Shown here in pieces: positions 51,910-63,051 of a DNA stretch of 64,000 nucleotides; the stretch's first letter is position 1; each line of letters begins with the position of its first letter. The notes under the pieces were generated by a model, which searched no databases, was not told the origin of the DNA, and saw only the letters and a list, made by a program, of their open reading frames with translations. The translations under genes and the position numbers were made by a program. The stretch spans positions 558,001 through 622,000 of the forward strand of contig NZ_CP043342.1 in assembly GCF_003594935.2 (NCBI RefSeq), given 5' to 3'. Source of the DNA: Enterobacter huaxiensis (GTDB lineage: Bacteria > Pseudomonadota > Gammaproteobacteria > Enterobacterales > Enterobacteriaceae).

Positions 51910-52541
51910 GCTTTCTGTACTCCCGACAATGTTTACAAATGATACCAATTCTCAATTTTGCGACGTGAAGCACATTTCACTGCTTAACGGATTAATGAAT
52001 ACATTCATCCTCCGTTGGCGATCGAAATCACAAAATTTAACGCTAAAAAATGTGAATTTTACAGCGTTGTGGATTTGTTATGGTTGTTATTGAACTGGAT
52101 GTTATTTTTTTCTTATTTGATATGCATATATTGAAATTCAAAACATTTACCCTGTGAATGTGTGACCTGCCCCACTTTTTCCGTTACTGCAGCAAAATCA
52201 TTATTACCATATTTGATAAAGCACAAAAATGTTTTAAACAAATAATGACTGTTTATTAACCTTTAATTGTCTGAAAGATAGTCTTTATTGCTATTTATTA
52301 ATTGAAAAAATTCACGAAGGTTATTGGCATAAAATAAAGTTATTACTGCCCATTTTGTTGATCAATATCAGCGTAATGACGTGTTTTTATTAAATTAATT
52401 TATTGATTTATAATGATTTTATTATCTTTTTGAACCCTAAAGGGAAAAGGTGAAGAGACAAATTGTGAGTAACAGCACATACCCCCTTAAACACTATTAG
52501 GTAGAATTCGCTCCGTCATAGGGAAATAAGCGCAGAATATT
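51910..52541 (+). promoter_or_regulatory. AT-rich control region of the tdc operon with CRP site
   Basis: This 632-base stretch has no convincing gene and is strongly AT-rich, as expected for a promoter that binds IHF, LysR regulators and H-NS. A CRP site TGTGA-GTAACA-GCACA lies at 52464-52479, and a -10 box TAGAAT at 52502-52507. Its centre would be about -41.5 from a start near 52513, the class II position also used in E. coli tdc. I do not find an evident tdcR. A 54-codon plus-strand ORF (from 51929) has no recognisable product. Confidence 0.65.
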
Positions 52542-53462
52542 ATGAACACTATTATTCTACCGAAAACACAGCACCTCGTGGTATTTCAGGAAGTCATTAA
52601 AAGTGGCTCCATAGGTTCTGCTGCCAGACAGCTGGGTTTGACGCAGCCGGCGGTCAGTAAAATTATCAGCGACATCGAATCCTACTTCGGCGTGGAAGTG
52701 ATGGTTCGCAAGAACACTGGCGTAAAACTGACTGCGGCAGGCCAGGTTCTGCTGTCCTATTCTGAGTCGATCACCCGTGAGATGAAGAACATGGTGAGCG
52801 AGATTAACAGCCTCAGTTTTAGCACCGTCATGGACGTCTCCTTTGGCTATCCGTCGCTGATTGGCTTCACCTTCCTGTCTGAGATGATCAAAAAATTCAA
52901 GGAAGTGTTCCCGAAAGCGCGCGTCTCGATGTATGAAGCACAGCTCTCTTCGTTCCTGCCCGCCATTCGCGACGGGCGCCTTGATTTTGCCATCGGCACG
53001 CTGAGCGACGAAATGCTGCTGCAGGATCTTCACGTCGAGCCGCTGTTTGAATCCGAGTTTGTGCTGGTTGCCAGCAAATCACGAACGTGCACCGGCCCGA
53101 CGACACTGGCATCGCTCACGCATGAACAGTGGGTGATGCCGCAAACCGATATGGGCTACTACAAAGAACTTCTGACCACCCTGCAAGACAACCACATCAG
53201 CATTGAAAACATCGTCCAGACCGATTCCGTCGTCACCATTTATAACCTTGTCCTCAATGCCGATTATCTGACGGTTATTCCCCGCGACATGATTGCGCCG
53301 TTCGGCTCCGACCAGTTTATTGTTCTGCCGGTTGAAGATGAATTACCCGTGGCGCGTTATGCCGCCGTGTGGTCAAAGAATTACAGCATTAAAAAATCAG
53401 CGTCAGTCCTGGTTGAGCTGGCGAAGCAATATTCGTCGATGAATATCGAAAGTCGACGATGA
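52542..53462 (+). CDS. tdcA: LysR-type activator TdcA of the threonine operon
   Basis: TdcA activates the tdc operon under anaerobic, catabolite-derepressed conditions. The 306-residue protein has the LysR helix-turn-helix at residues about 8-65 (FQEVIKSGSIGSAARQLGLT, then QPAVSKIISDIE) and an effector-binding domain (about 95-300). Its last residues are shorter and different from E. coli TdcA (312). It is the first gene of its own operon, 100 bases before tdcB. Confidence 0.95.
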   Translation: MNTIILPKTQHLVVFQEVIKSGSIGSAARQLGLTQPAVSKIISDIESYFGVEVMVRKNTGVKLTAAGQVLLSYSESITREMKNMVSEINSLSFSTVMDVSFGYPSLIGFTFLSEMIKKFKEVFPKARVSMYEAQLSSFLPAIRDGRLDFAIGTLSDEMLLQDLHVEPLFESEFVLVASKSRTCTGPTTLASLTHEQWVMPQTDMGYYKELLTTLQDNHISIENIVQTDSVVTIYNLVLNADYLTVIPRDMIAPFGSDQFIVLPVEDELPVARYAAVWSKNYSIKKSASVLVELAKQYSSMNIESRR

Positions 53463-53562
53463 ATTTTTAGATCCAATTTTAAAAACACCCAGAGCCTGGC
53501 ATTCTAACGCTCTGATACCCTGACTTTGCCTGAAAACAATGAATTATTATAACGAGGATATT

Positions 53563-54552
53563 ATGCACATTACCTACGATCTCCCTGTAACCATTGAAGA
53601 TATTCAGGACGCCAGAAAACGACTGGCAGGAAAAATTTATAAAACCGGTATGCCGCGCTCAAATTATCTCAGCGAACGCTGTAAAGGTGAGATATTCCTT
53701 AAGTTTGAAAATATGCAGCGTACCGGTTCGTTCAAAATTCGCGGTGCGTTTAATAAGCTAAGCTCGCTGACCGATGCGGAAAAACGTAAAGGCGTTGTTG
53801 CCTGTTCGGCGGGAAACCACGCCCAAGGCGTGTCGCTCTCCTGCGCCATGCTGGGTATCGACGGTAAAGTGGTGATGCCGATGGGCGCGCCGAAATCCAA
53901 GGTTGCCGCCACGCGCGACTACTCGGCAGAAGTGGTGCTCCACGGCGAGAATTTTAACGACACCATCGCCAAAGTGAGCGAAATCGTCGAGATGGAAGGG
54001 CGTATTTTTATCCCACCGTACGATGACCCAAAAGTGATTGCCGGGCAGGGCACCATCGGCCTGGAAATCCTCGAGGATTTATACGACGTGGATAACGTCA
54101 TTGTGCCTGTCGGCGGCGGCGGTTTAATTGCCGGTATTGCAACGGCCATTAAGTCCATCAACCCAACCATTAATATTATCGGCGTGCAGTCTGAAAACGT
54201 TCACGGTATGGCGGCGTCGTATCAGGCCGGAGAAATAACGAACCACCGCGTTACCGGCACATTAGCGGACGGTTGCGACGTTTCTCGCCCGGGTAATTTA
54301 ACCTTCGAAATCGTTCGCGAATTAGTCGATGACATTGTGCTGGTCAGCGAAGACGATATTCGCAACAGCATGATTGCACTTATTCAGCGAAATAAAGTGG
54401 TTACGGAAGGCGCAGGCGCGCTCGCCTGCGCGGCGTTAATAAGCGGCAAGCTCGATAGCTATATTCAGGGCCGAAAAACCGTCTGCATTATTTCCGGGGG
54501 CAATATCGATCTCTCCCGTGTTTCCCAAATTACCGGCTTCGTTGACGCATAA
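53563..54552 (+). CDS. tdcB: Catabolic threonine dehydratase TdcB
   Basis: TdcB deaminates L-threonine (and serine) to 2-oxobutyrate (or pyruvate) and ammonia; the E. coli enzyme is activated by AMP. The 329-residue PLP enzyme has the Schiff-base Lys 58 in [10 protein letters not shown], the substrate loop SAGNHAQG and the phosphate-binding VGGGGLIAG. The start at 53563 (MHITYDLP) is the conserved one, with CGAGGA upstream; an earlier in-frame codon exists 8 codons before. Confidence 0.96.
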   Translation: MHITYDLPVTIEDIQDARKRLAGKIYKTGMPRSNYLSERCKGEIFLKFENMQRTGSFKIRGAFNKLSSLTDAEKRKGVVACSAGNHAQGVSLSCAMLGIDGKVVMPMGAPKSKVAATRDYSAEVVLHGENFNDTIAKVSEIVEMEGRIFIPPYDDPKVIAGQGTIGLEILEDLYDVDNVIVPVGGGGLIAGIATAIKSINPTINIIGVQSENVHGMAASYQAGEITNHRVTGTLADGCDVSRPGNLTFEIVRELVDDIVLVSEDDIRNSMIALIQRNKVVTEGAGALACAALISGKLDSYIQGRKTVCIISGGNIDLSRVSQITGFVDA

Positions 54553-54558
54553 AGGTGA

Positions 54559-55893
<1,335 letters not shown>

Positions 55894-55923
55894 CCCAAAG
55901 CTCAGGAAGAGCGGAGTCACACC

Positions 55924-57132
55924 ATGATTGAGTTTCCGGTTGTACTGGTTATTAACTGCGGATCGTCCTCTGTTAAGTTTTCAGCGCTTGACGCAACGAC
56001 CTGCGATGCCCTGATGACGGGCATTGCGGACGGCATCAACACTGAACAGGCCTTTATTGCCGTGAACGGGGGTGGGCCAGCCAGACTGGCTCACCAGGAC
56101 TACGAAGGGGCGCTGGCAGCCATCGCCCTGGAGCTGGAAAAACGCAACCTGATGAGCAGCGTGGCCTTGATTGGCCACCGCATCGCTCACGGCGGCGAGC
56201 TTTTCAGCGAGTCGACCCTGATCACGGAGCAGGTCATTGCGCAGATCCGCGAAGTCTCCCCGCTGGCACCGCTGCACAACTACGCCAACCTGAGCGGCGT
56301 AGAGGCGGCAGAGAGGCTGTTCCCGAACGTTCAGCAGGTGGCCGTGTTTGATACCAGCTTTCACCAGACGCTGCCTCCTCAGGCCTATCTTTACGGGCTG
56401 CCGTATCGTTATTTCGAGGAGCTGGGCGTGCGTCGCTACGGCTTCCACGGCACCTCTCACCGCTACGTGGCGGCGCAGGCGCACGCGCTTCTCGGGCTCT
56501 CCCCCGATGACAGCGGCCTGGTGATTGCCCATCTCGGTAACGGGGCGTCCATCTGCGCGGTGCGCAACGGCGAAAGCGTCGATACCTCCATGGGGATGAC
56601 GCCGCTGGAAGGGCTGGTGATGGGTACGCGCTGCGGCGACGTGGACTTCGGCGCGATGGCGTGGATTGCCCAGCAGACCGGCCAGTCGTTTGAGGATCTG
56701 GAACGCGTGGTCAATAAAGAGTCCGGGCTGCTGGGGATCTCCGGCATCTCCTCTGATTTACGCGCGCTGGAAAAGGCCTGGCACGAAGGTAATGAACGGG
56801 CCGCGCTTGCCATCCGCACCTTCGTCCACCGCATTGCGCGGCACATTGCGGGTCACGCCGCGTCGCTGCACCGCCTGGATGGCGTGGTCTTTACCGGCGG
56901 CATCGGTGAAAACTCAACGCTCATTCGCGGGCTGGTGGCGGAACGCCTGGAGGTGTTCGGTATCACCCTCGACGAGGCCAAAAATGCCCTGCCGGGCAGC
57001 GCGGGTGAGCGCGTGATCTCCACCGTTTCCTCCCGCGCGGCCTGCGCGGTGATCCCAACCAACGAAGAAAAAATGATCGCGCTGGACGCCCTCCGTCTTG
57101 GGAAGGTCACCCCGGCCGCGGCTTACGCCTGA
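55924..57132 (+). CDS. tdcD: Propionate kinase TdcD
   Basis: TdcD makes ATP from propionyl phosphate, the energy-yielding end of threonine fermentation, and also acts on acetyl phosphate. The 402-residue acetokinase-family protein shows [46 protein letters not shown] and FTGGIGENS. Length equals that of E. coli TdcD. It lies 30 bases after tdcC. Confidence 0.96.
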   Translation: MIEFPVVLVINCGSSSVKFSALDATTCDALMTGIADGINTEQAFIAVNGGGPARLAHQDYEGALAAIALELEKRNLMSSVALIGHRIAHGGELFSESTLITEQVIAQIREVSPLAPLHNYANLSGVEAAERLFPNVQQVAVFDTSFHQTLPPQAYLYGLPYRYFEELGVRRYGFHGTSHRYVAAQAHALLGLSPDDSGLVIAHLGNGASICAVRNGESVDTSMGMTPLEGLVMGTRCGDVDFGAMAWIAQQTGQSFEDLERVVNKESGLLGISGISSDLRALEKAWHEGNERAALAIRTFVHRIARHIAGHAASLHRLDGVVFTGGIGENSTLIRGLVAERLEVFGITLDEAKNALPGSAGERVISTVSSRAACAVIPTNEEKMIALDALRLGKVTPAAAYA

Positions 57133-57147
57133 TTAAGCGAGAATCAC

Positions 57148-59442
57148 ATGAATGTAACGATCGATACGGGCGTCGCGCCCTACAGCGACGCATGGGCCGG
57201 GTTTCGCGGTGAAGAATGGAAAAACGCCGTCAACGTGCGCGATTTTATTCAGCATAACTACACCCCTTATGACGGCGATGAAGCTTTCCTCGCGCAGGCG
57301 ACGCCAGCAACGACGGCGCTGTGGCAGAAGGTAATGGTCGGCATTCGCCAGGAGAACGCTACCCACGCGCCGGTGGATTTTGACACCAACATTGCCACCA
57401 CCATTACCGCCCACGGGCCGGGCTATATCGACCAGGACCTGGAGACGATCGTCGGCCTGCAAACCGATAGGCCGCTCAAGCGCGCGCTGCACCCGTACGG
57501 CGGGATCAACATGATCCGCAGCTCCTTTGAAGCGTACGGTCGCGAGATGGATCCGCAGTTTGAATATCTGTTTACCGACCTGCGCAAAACCCACAACCAG
57601 GGCGTATTCGACGTCTACTCCCCGGACATGATGCGCTGCCGTAAGTCCGGCGTGCTCACCGGCCTGCCGGACGGCTACGGGCGCGGGCGCATCATCGGCG
57701 ACTACCGCCGCGTGGCGCTGTACGGCATCCGCTATCTGGTGCGCGAGCGCGAGCTGCAGTTCGCCGATCTGCAGGGCAGGCTGGAGCGCGGTGAAGATCT
57801 CGAGGCCACGATCCGCCTGCGTGAAGAGCTGGCGGAGCACAGGCGCGCGCTGCTGCAGATCCAGCAGATGGCGGCGAACTACGGCTTTGATATTTCGCGC
57901 CCGGCGATGAACGCGCAGGAAGCGGTGCAGTGGGTCTATTTTGCCTACCTTGCCGCGGTGAAATCCCAGAACGGCGGGGCGATGTCGCTGGGGCGCACGG
58001 CCTCGTTCCTCGATATTTACATGGAACGCGACCTGCAGGCCGGACGTCTGAACGAGGTGCAGGCGCAGGAGCTGATCGACCACTTCATCATGAAGATCCG
58101 CATGGTGCGCTTCCTGCGCACGCCGGAGTTCGACACGCTCTTCTCCGGCGATCCGATCTGGGCGACGGAGGTGATCGGCGGCATGGGGCTGGACGGCCGC
58201 ACGCTGGTCACCAAAAACAGCTTCCGCTATCTGCACACGCTGCACACCATGGGGCCTGCACCGGAGCCGAACCTGACGATCCTCTGGTCTGAACAGCTGC
58301 CGATCGCGTTCAAGAAATACGCCGCGCAGATGTCTATCGACACCTCATCCCTGCAGTATGAGAACGACGATCTGATGCGTGCCGACTTCAACAGCGATGA
58401 CTACGCCATCGCCTGCTGCGTCAGCCCGATGGTGATCGGCAAGCAGATGCAGTTCTTCGGCGCGCGCGCCAACCTCGCCAAAACGCTGCTGTACGCGATC
58501 AACGGCGGGGTGGACGAGAAGCTGAAGATCCAGGTCGGGCCTAAAACCGAGCCGCTGCTGGACGACGTGCTGGATTACGACACCGTAATGGCGAGCCTGG
58601 ATCACTTTATGGACTGGCTGGCGGTGCAGTACATCAGCGCGCTGAACCTCATTCACTACATGCATGATAAGTACAGCTACGAAGCCTCGCTGATGGCGCT
58701 GCACGATCGCGACGTGTATCGCACTATGGCCTGCGGCATAGCCGGTCTGTCGGTGGCGGCGGACTCCCTTGCGGCCATCAAATACGCCACGGTGAAGCCG
58801 GTGCGCGACCACACCGGCCTGGCGGTCGATTTTGTCATCGAAGGTGACTACCCGCAGTACGGCAACAACGACGACCGCGTGGACAGCATCGCCTGCGACC
58901 TGGTGGAGCGCTTTATGAAGAAAATTCAGGCGCTGCCAACCTACCGCAACGCGGTCCCGACCCAGTCGATCCTGACCATCACCTCTAACGTGGTTTACGG
59001 CCAGAAGACCGGGAACACGCCGGACGGACGCCGCGGCGGCACGCCGTTTGCCCCGGGTGCAAACCCGATGCACGGGCGCGACAGAAAGGGGGCCGTGGCC
59101 TCGTTAACCTCGGTCGCCAAGCTGCCGTTCACCTACGCCAAAGACGGGATCTCCTACACCTTCTCCATCGTGCCGCAGGCGCTGGGCAAGGATCAGATGG
59201 TGCGCAAAACCAACCTGGTGGGGCTGCTGGACGGGTACTTCCACCATGAAGCGGCCGTTGAGGGTGGGCAGCACCTGAACGTCAACGTTATGAACCGGGA
59301 GATGCTGCTGGATGCAATTGCCCATCCGGAGAATTATCCAAACCTGACCATCCGCGTTTCTGGCTATGCGGTGCGGTTTAACGCCCTGACGCACGAGCAG
59401 CAGCAGGACGTCATTTCGCGGACGTTCACCCAGGCACTATAG
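57148..59442 (+). CDS. tdcE: 2-ketobutyrate formate-lyase / pyruvate formate-lyase TdcE
   Basis: TdcE is a glycyl-radical enzyme that splits 2-oxobutyrate with CoA to propionyl-CoA and formate. The 764-residue protein has the adjacent active-site cysteines 423 and 424 (IACCVSPM) and the radical Gly 739 in VSGYAVRFN. It needs activation by PflA encoded elsewhere. It starts 15 bases after tdcD. It is the last gene of this operon; an intrinsic terminator follows and tdcF and tdcG, present in E. coli, are absent. Confidence 0.96.
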   Translation: MNVTIDTGVAPYSDAWAGFRGEEWKNAVNVRDFIQHNYTPYDGDEAFLAQATPATTALWQKVMVGIRQENATHAPVDFDTNIATTITAHGPGYIDQDLETIVGLQTDRPLKRALHPYGGINMIRSSFEAYGREMDPQFEYLFTDLRKTHNQGVFDVYSPDMMRCRKSGVLTGLPDGYGRGRIIGDYRRVALYGIRYLVRERELQFADLQGRLERGEDLEATIRLREELAEHRRALLQIQQMAANYGFDISRPAMNAQEAVQWVYFAYLAAVKSQNGGAMSLGRTASFLDIYMERDLQAGRLNEVQAQELIDHFIMKIRMVRFLRTPEFDTLFSGDPIWATEVIGGMGLDGRTLVTKNSFRYLHTLHTMGPAPEPNLTILWSEQLPIAFKKYAAQMSIDTSSLQYENDDLMRADFNSDDYAIACCVSPMVIGKQMQFFGARANLAKTLLYAINGGVDEKLKIQVGPKTEPLLDDVLDYDTVMASLDHFMDWLAVQYISALNLIHYMHDKYSYEASLMALHDRDVYRTMACGIAGLSVAADSLAAIKYATVKPVRDHTGLAVDFVIEGDYPQYGNNDDRVDSIACDLVERFMKKIQALPTYRNAVPTQSILTITSNVVYGQKTGNTPDGRRGGTPFAPGANPMHGRDRKGAVASLTSVAKLPFTYAKDGISYTFSIVPQALGKDQMVRKTNLVGLLDGYFHHEAAVEGGQHLNVNVMNREMLLDAIAHPENYPNLTIRVSGYAVRFNALTHEQQQDVISRTFTQAL

Positions 59443-59458
59443 CGAAAGCCAGTCGCCG

Positions 59459-59488
59459 GGCCCCCTTCTGCTAAGGGGGCCTTTTTTT
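59459..59488 (+). terminator. Terminator of the tdc operon
   Basis: The hairpin GGCCCCCTT-CTGCT-AAGGGGGCC is followed by seven T residues, 16 bases after the tdcE stop. Confidence 0.9.
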
Positions 59489-59595
59489 GCCCGCTAAACA
59501 TACAAATTTGTTTATATAATTAATCACACATATTCATCCGCTCTTGAAAAACAATGCGCCTGTATTTCCCTGTAACAGCATGTAAGGACAGTAAG

Positions 59596-60006
59596 ATGAT
59601 GAAAATGACCCGTATTGCTTTGGTTGCTGCGTCACTGGCGGTGTGCAGTTTTACGGCACAGGCGGCCAATATTGAAGCAGCGCCATCGCCGTCGCAGGAT
59701 CCGCTGGTGCAGCATCTGAAGCTCAGCAGCGATCAAGTAAAGAAAATCGAAGATTTGCACCAGAATCTGGAACAGAATGTCAGTAAGATCCCGATGACCG
59801 GGGTAAAGGACGGTGCGCTAATTGATATGTTCCAGGCCGGTAAATGGGACTAAAGCACGGTGAAAAGCCAGCTTGCTGCTTTTAGCAAAATTGAAGAGCA
59901 GACTCGTTATTACCGGGTGAAATATTACTTCGACGTCAGCCAGGTATTGACGCCGGAGCAGCGTAAGCAGATTAGAACCGATATGGCTAACGCATTGGCA
60001 GAGTGA
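59596..60006 (+). pseudogene. Spy/CpxP-like periplasmic protein gene with an in-frame stop
   Basis: The start MMKMTRIALVAASLAVCSFT is a clear signal peptide with AQA cleavage site and follows a TAAGGA ribosome-binding site. After 85 residues the frame hits TAA at 59851-59853, yet the same frame stays open for another 50 codons to TGA at 60006. The second part includes LTPEQRKQI, an LTxxQ motif, and the first part an LSSDQ motif, the paired marks of the Spy/CpxP family of periplasmic chaperones. Without the stop the protein would have 136 codons. It may be a recent pseudogene; the 85-residue product could also be made but would lack the second motif. The family assignment is an inference. Confidence 0.72.
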
Positions 60007-60034
60007 TCCTGGATTCAACTGTATAAAATGAAAC

Positions 60035-60066
60035 CTCACAGAATCGCTTTAATTGGATTCTGTGAG
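60035..60066 (-). terminator. Perfect 11-bp hairpin downstream of hcp
   Basis: CTCACAGAATC and GATTCTGTGAG pair perfectly around a 10-base loop. On the minus strand it follows the hcp stop and is followed by GGTTTCATTTT, so it may end the hcp transcript. Confidence 0.6.
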
Positions 60067-60081
60067 AATAAATTTTGAACA

Positions 60082-60567
60082 TCATGCCGACGTACGTTCA
60101 TTCCATGCATCAACAAACTGAATATTGCCGTCACAATAGGTCCAGGTCGCTTTTTCGTAGCGCAATTGAATAGATTCAAGATGACCAGTACTAGGGCAAT
60201 TACGTGTATCGTTAACAATAGGGGAGATAGAGACAACTTTTACACCTTCCAGCTCCGTTCTAAAATATTCAACTTCCCAACCTGCATCATTAATTCGGTA
60301 ATATCTAATCTCAACCTTCTTAAGGTTTTGCCCTGTCGCTACCGCCTTATAAAGATAGGGAGATGAGCTATCAATCTCCTTCTCGAACAGGAAAGGAGCA
60401 TGTTTCCTCGTTCCGGTTAATCTTCCGGAGAGTGGATCGGCTGGAATACTCAAATTATGGGTCAAGCCTCTAGTTTCAACACTCCCTTCACGATCCTGAA
60501 CATCACATGAACCTTTAATGAGTGAGCCACCGTCGTCATATAACCAAATGTGAACAGGTACGGCCAT
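60082..60567 (-). CDS. hcp: Hcp, type VI secretion tube protein (orphan copy)
   Basis: Hcp forms hexameric rings that stack into the tube expelled by type VI secretion systems and can carry effectors. The 161-residue protein has the typical start MAVPVHIWLYDDGGSLIKGS, the loop LSGRLTGTRKHAPFLFEKEID and YRINDAGWEVEYFRTELEGV. The ribosome-binding site AAGGAG is well placed. No other T6SS genes are near, so this is an orphan hcp; it is the last gene of a minus-strand group with the DUF1493 gene 21 bases upstream. Confidence 0.93.
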   Translation of the reverse strand: MAVPVHIWLYDDGGSLIKGSCDVQDREGSVETRGLTHNLSIPADPLSGRLTGTRKHAPFLFEKEIDSSSPYLYKAVATGQNLKKVEIRYYRINDAGWEVEYFRTELEGVKVVSISPIVNDTRNCPSTGHLESIQLRYEKATWTYCDGNIQFVDAWNERTSA

Positions 60568-60588
60568 TATAAAAACTCCTTTTATAAA

Positions 60589-60906
60589 TCAATCGTGTAT
60601 CCATTTACCTGCTTGTACCGCTTCGGCAAACATTCTTACCGTCAATGGCTTTGATATTTGCTTAACCGGTTCTTTAGTGAACCATTTCCTGAAAAACCAG
60701 GTTTGAGTCCATGGGAAATAATTTTTAGTGTTAACTTCGATAAGATACTCTTTTTCGAATCTCTCAATAGCATATACAATATCATCCAGATCGGTGTAAT
60801 CCTGTAAAACATCATCTATCTCAAGCGGAATTCTCTTGCCCGCAAATGTTCCTTGTTCTGGTAAATTGTCCCTGAAGAATTTTAAAACATCAGCTTCACT
60901 GTTCAT
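60589..60906 (-). CDS. DUF1493 family protein
   Basis: The 105-residue protein is recognised as DUF1493 from its C-terminal pattern of an aromatic WFFRKWFTKEP followed by PLTVRMFAEAVQAGKW, and its acyl-carrier-like helical N-terminus (VLKFFRDNLPE). Its function is unknown. The start is taken as ATG at 60906; a GTG at 60912 overlapping the upstream stop is an alternative. It lies between the membrane-protein gene and hcp and has the low GC content of both. Confidence 0.8.
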   Translation of the reverse strand: MNSEADVLKFFRDNLPEQGTFAGKRIPLEIDDVLQDYTDLDDIVYAIERFEKEYLIEVNTKNYFPWTQTWFFRKWFTKEPVKQISKPLTVRMFAEAVQAGKWIHD

Positions 60907-60908
60907 CT

Positions 60909-61358
60909 TCACCAAATCCGGTCTTTTGGGTGAGCAATCGTATTATATTTTGAAAGCGTTTTGTAACTTATCATAGCAACATCTGCAGCAAATATGGTTA
61001 TCCCTAGTGCAGGTATCCATCGGCCAATGAACGCACCTAAGTTTTTGGTATACATTGGTTTTCTGTATTTAAAGCTTGCTAGTGTAATTGTAGGTAGTCG
61101 GTGTGGAAGCTGTACATTCAGTAGATCTCGGAGGTATTTAGATGCTACAGATGTGCCTATTGTAGCCGTTTCCGGTTTTGTTCTGGTTTCAAGTATAGGT
61201 AAACCAAGAATGATAGTGGCCATCATTACTGCATCCTTTAATCCGCCGAACTGTTCATCGGTGGCATCCAGAAAAATCCAAAAAAATAACTCAGATGCGG
61301 AGATGTTACATACACCTTTATAAAAGTATGTTCCATTGAATTCTTCAACGGTGTCCAT
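60909..61358 (-). CDS. Small two-helix membrane protein (resembles the STM2901 family)
   Basis: The 149-residue frame begins MDTVEEFNGTYFYKGVCNIS and has two hydrophobic segments (about 42-55 and 113-133). I recall similar proteins next to DUF1493 genes in other enterobacteria (the Salmonella STM2901 group), but this is from memory and the function is unknown. The same frame is open for a further 46 codons upstream without any start codon (up to 61496), so this ORF may be only the 3' part of a longer gene. It overlaps or abuts DUF1493. Confidence 0.65.
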   Translation of the reverse strand: MDTVEEFNGTYFYKGVCNISASELFFWIFLDATDEQFGGLKDAVMMATIILGLPILETRTKPETATIGTSVASKYLRDLLNVQLPHRLPTITLASFKYRKPMYTKNLGAFIGRWIPALGITIFAADVAMISYKTLSKYNTIAHPKDRIW

Positions 61359-61564
61359 AGTATAACCATCAGGTGGTTTGTTGAGCTGCCATCCTATAAA
61401 AAATAAAGGGCTGAGAGTAGGACATTCATCTTTATAAATTCCGAAATATTCTCGTTGTAAGGATGATATGATTTTTTGAGCTGTATCACCTTTAGAAAAT
61501 TTTGTCTGCGTTTTTGGATTTCATAGAATTTTTTACTCGGAATGTAGAAAATCCTTATAAACAT
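61359..61564 (-). pseudogene. Coding-like upstream part, joined to the membrane-protein frame by a -1 shift
   Basis: From ATG at 61564 a frame reads MFIRIFYIPSKKFYEIQKRR, then QNF, up to a run CAAAATTTTCT at 61504-61494. A change of one base there continues into SKGDTAQKIISSLQREYFG and on to the MDTVEE frame of the neighbouring ORF, giving about 218 residues in all. In the unshifted frame translation goes on with a less protein-like sequence to a stop at 61394. The heptamer A-AAT-TTT (61502-61496) fits a -1 slippery site, but a one-base deletion in a homopolymer is the simpler reading. Confidence 0.45.
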
Positions 61565-61699
61565 TGTGACTTTTTTCTCCCTCGCTAAGGATATGATTTT
61601 CACACATCAACAATAAGCACCTGCTGCTCTGATTCGCAATCGCTGGCGATCGGAAACCTATAAAAACAACTGTTTACCCTACAAATAAGCGAGTGCCCA

Positions 61700-63031
61700 A
61701 TGGATACGGCAACAAACAGCAGTGTGATCGTGAGTGATTCCCCCGCGGCAAGGCGAGCGGGAATGAGTGACAGCGAATGGCGAGAGGCGATTAAATTCGA
61801 CAGCACCGATACGGGCTGGGTCATCATGAGTATCGGGATGGCTATCGGCGCGGGGATTGTTTTTCTCCCCGTGCAGGTAGGATTAATGGGGCTGTGGGTA
61901 TTTTTGCTCTCATCAATAATTGGCTATCCGGCCATGTATTTATTCCAGCGTCTGTTTATTAATACGCTGGCGGAGTCACCGGAATGCAAAGATTATCCGA
62001 GCGTGATAAGCGGTTATTTGGGTAAGAACTGGGGCATCTTATTAGGCGCGCTCTATTTTGTGATGCTGGTGATCTGGATGTTTGTCTATTCCACTGCCAT
62101 CACCAACGACAGCGCCTCCTATTTACACACCTTCGGCGTAACCGAAGGGCTAGCGTCTGAAAACCCTTTCTACGGCTTATTCCTGATCTGCATTCTGGTG
62201 GCGATCTCCTCACGTGGTGAAAAGCTGTTGTTTAAAGTCTCCAGCCTGATGGTGCTTACCAAGCTGTTTGTGGTTGCGGCGCTGGGGCTGTCGATGATTG
62301 GCCTCTGGCATTTAGCCAACGTAGGTATGCTACCGCCGATGGGCCTGTTGATTAAAAACGCCATCATTACGCTGCCTTTTACCTTAACCTCAATTCTCTT
62401 TATCCAGACCCTGAGCCCGATGGTCATCTCCTATCGCTCACGGGAAAAATCAGTTGAAGTGGCGCGCCATAAAGCGCTGCGGGCGATGAATATTGCCTTT
62501 GTTGTGTTGTTTGTGACGGTCTTTTTCTATGCTGTCTCTTTCACCCTGGCGATGGGGCACGATGAGGCGGTAAAAGCCTACGAGCAGAATATTTCCGCCC
62601 TCGCGATCGCGGCGCAGTTTATCAGCGGCGACGGCGCGGGCTGGGTCAAAATCGTCAGCGTGATCCTCAATATTTTCGCCGTCATGACCGCCTTCTTCGG
62701 CGTCTACCTCGGTTTTCGCGAGGCTACGCAGGGCATTGTGATGAATATCCTGCGCCGAAGAATGCCGACGGAGAAGATCAACGAGCGCACCGTCCAGCGC
62801 GGCATCATGCTGTTCGCTATTCTGCTGGCCTGGAGCGCGATAGTGTTAAACGCTCCCGTGCTCAGCTTCACCTCTATTTGCAGCCCGATTTTCGGCATGG
62901 TGGGCTGTCTGATCCCTGCATGGCTGGTCTACAAAGTTCCGGCGCTGCACAAATATAAAGGCGTATCGCTGGTGATTATCGTCATCACCGGGCTGCTGCT
63001 TTGTGTTTCTCCTTTCCTCGCATTCTCCTGA
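61700..63031 (+). CDS. cyuP: Cysteine/serine permease CyuP (YhaO, DlsT)
   Basis: CyuP belongs to the HAAAP permease family and in E. coli is the transporter partner of the cysteine desulfidase CyuA. The 443-residue protein has about 11 helices and the N-terminal family motif [19 protein letters not shown]. It is followed after 20 bases by cyuA, so the two form an operon; in E. coli it is induced anaerobically by cysteine through CyuR (DecR). The promoter should lie in 61604-61699, but I cannot point to the operator. Confidence 0.92.
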   Translation: MDTATNSSVIVSDSPAARRAGMSDSEWREAIKFDSTDTGWVIMSIGMAIGAGIVFLPVQVGLMGLWVFLLSSIIGYPAMYLFQRLFINTLAESPECKDYPSVISGYLGKNWGILLGALYFVMLVIWMFVYSTAITNDSASYLHTFGVTEGLASENPFYGLFLICILVAISSRGEKLLFKVSSLMVLTKLFVVAALGLSMIGLWHLANVGMLPPMGLLIKNAIITLPFTLTSILFIQTLSPMVISYRSREKSVEVARHKALRAMNIAFVVLFVTVFFYAVSFTLAMGHDEAVKAYEQNISALAIAAQFISGDGAGWVKIVSVILNIFAVMTAFFGVYLGFREATQGIVMNILRRRMPTEKINERTVQRGIMLFAILLAWSAIVLNAPVLSFTSICSPIFGMVGCLIPAWLVYKVPALHKYKGVSLVIIVITGLLLCVSPFLAFS

Positions 63032-63051
63032 GGGCAAATAAGGTCGTAACG

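Noticed and set aside
51929..52093. 54-codon ORF in the tdcA upstream region, considered as tdcR or a small protein
   Set aside because: It runs in the same direction as tdcA, whereas tdcR is divergent in E. coli; no ribosome-binding site and no similarity that I recognise.
57133..58245. 370-codon minus-strand ORF over tdcE
   Set aside because: Shadow of the strongly biased tdcE coding frame.
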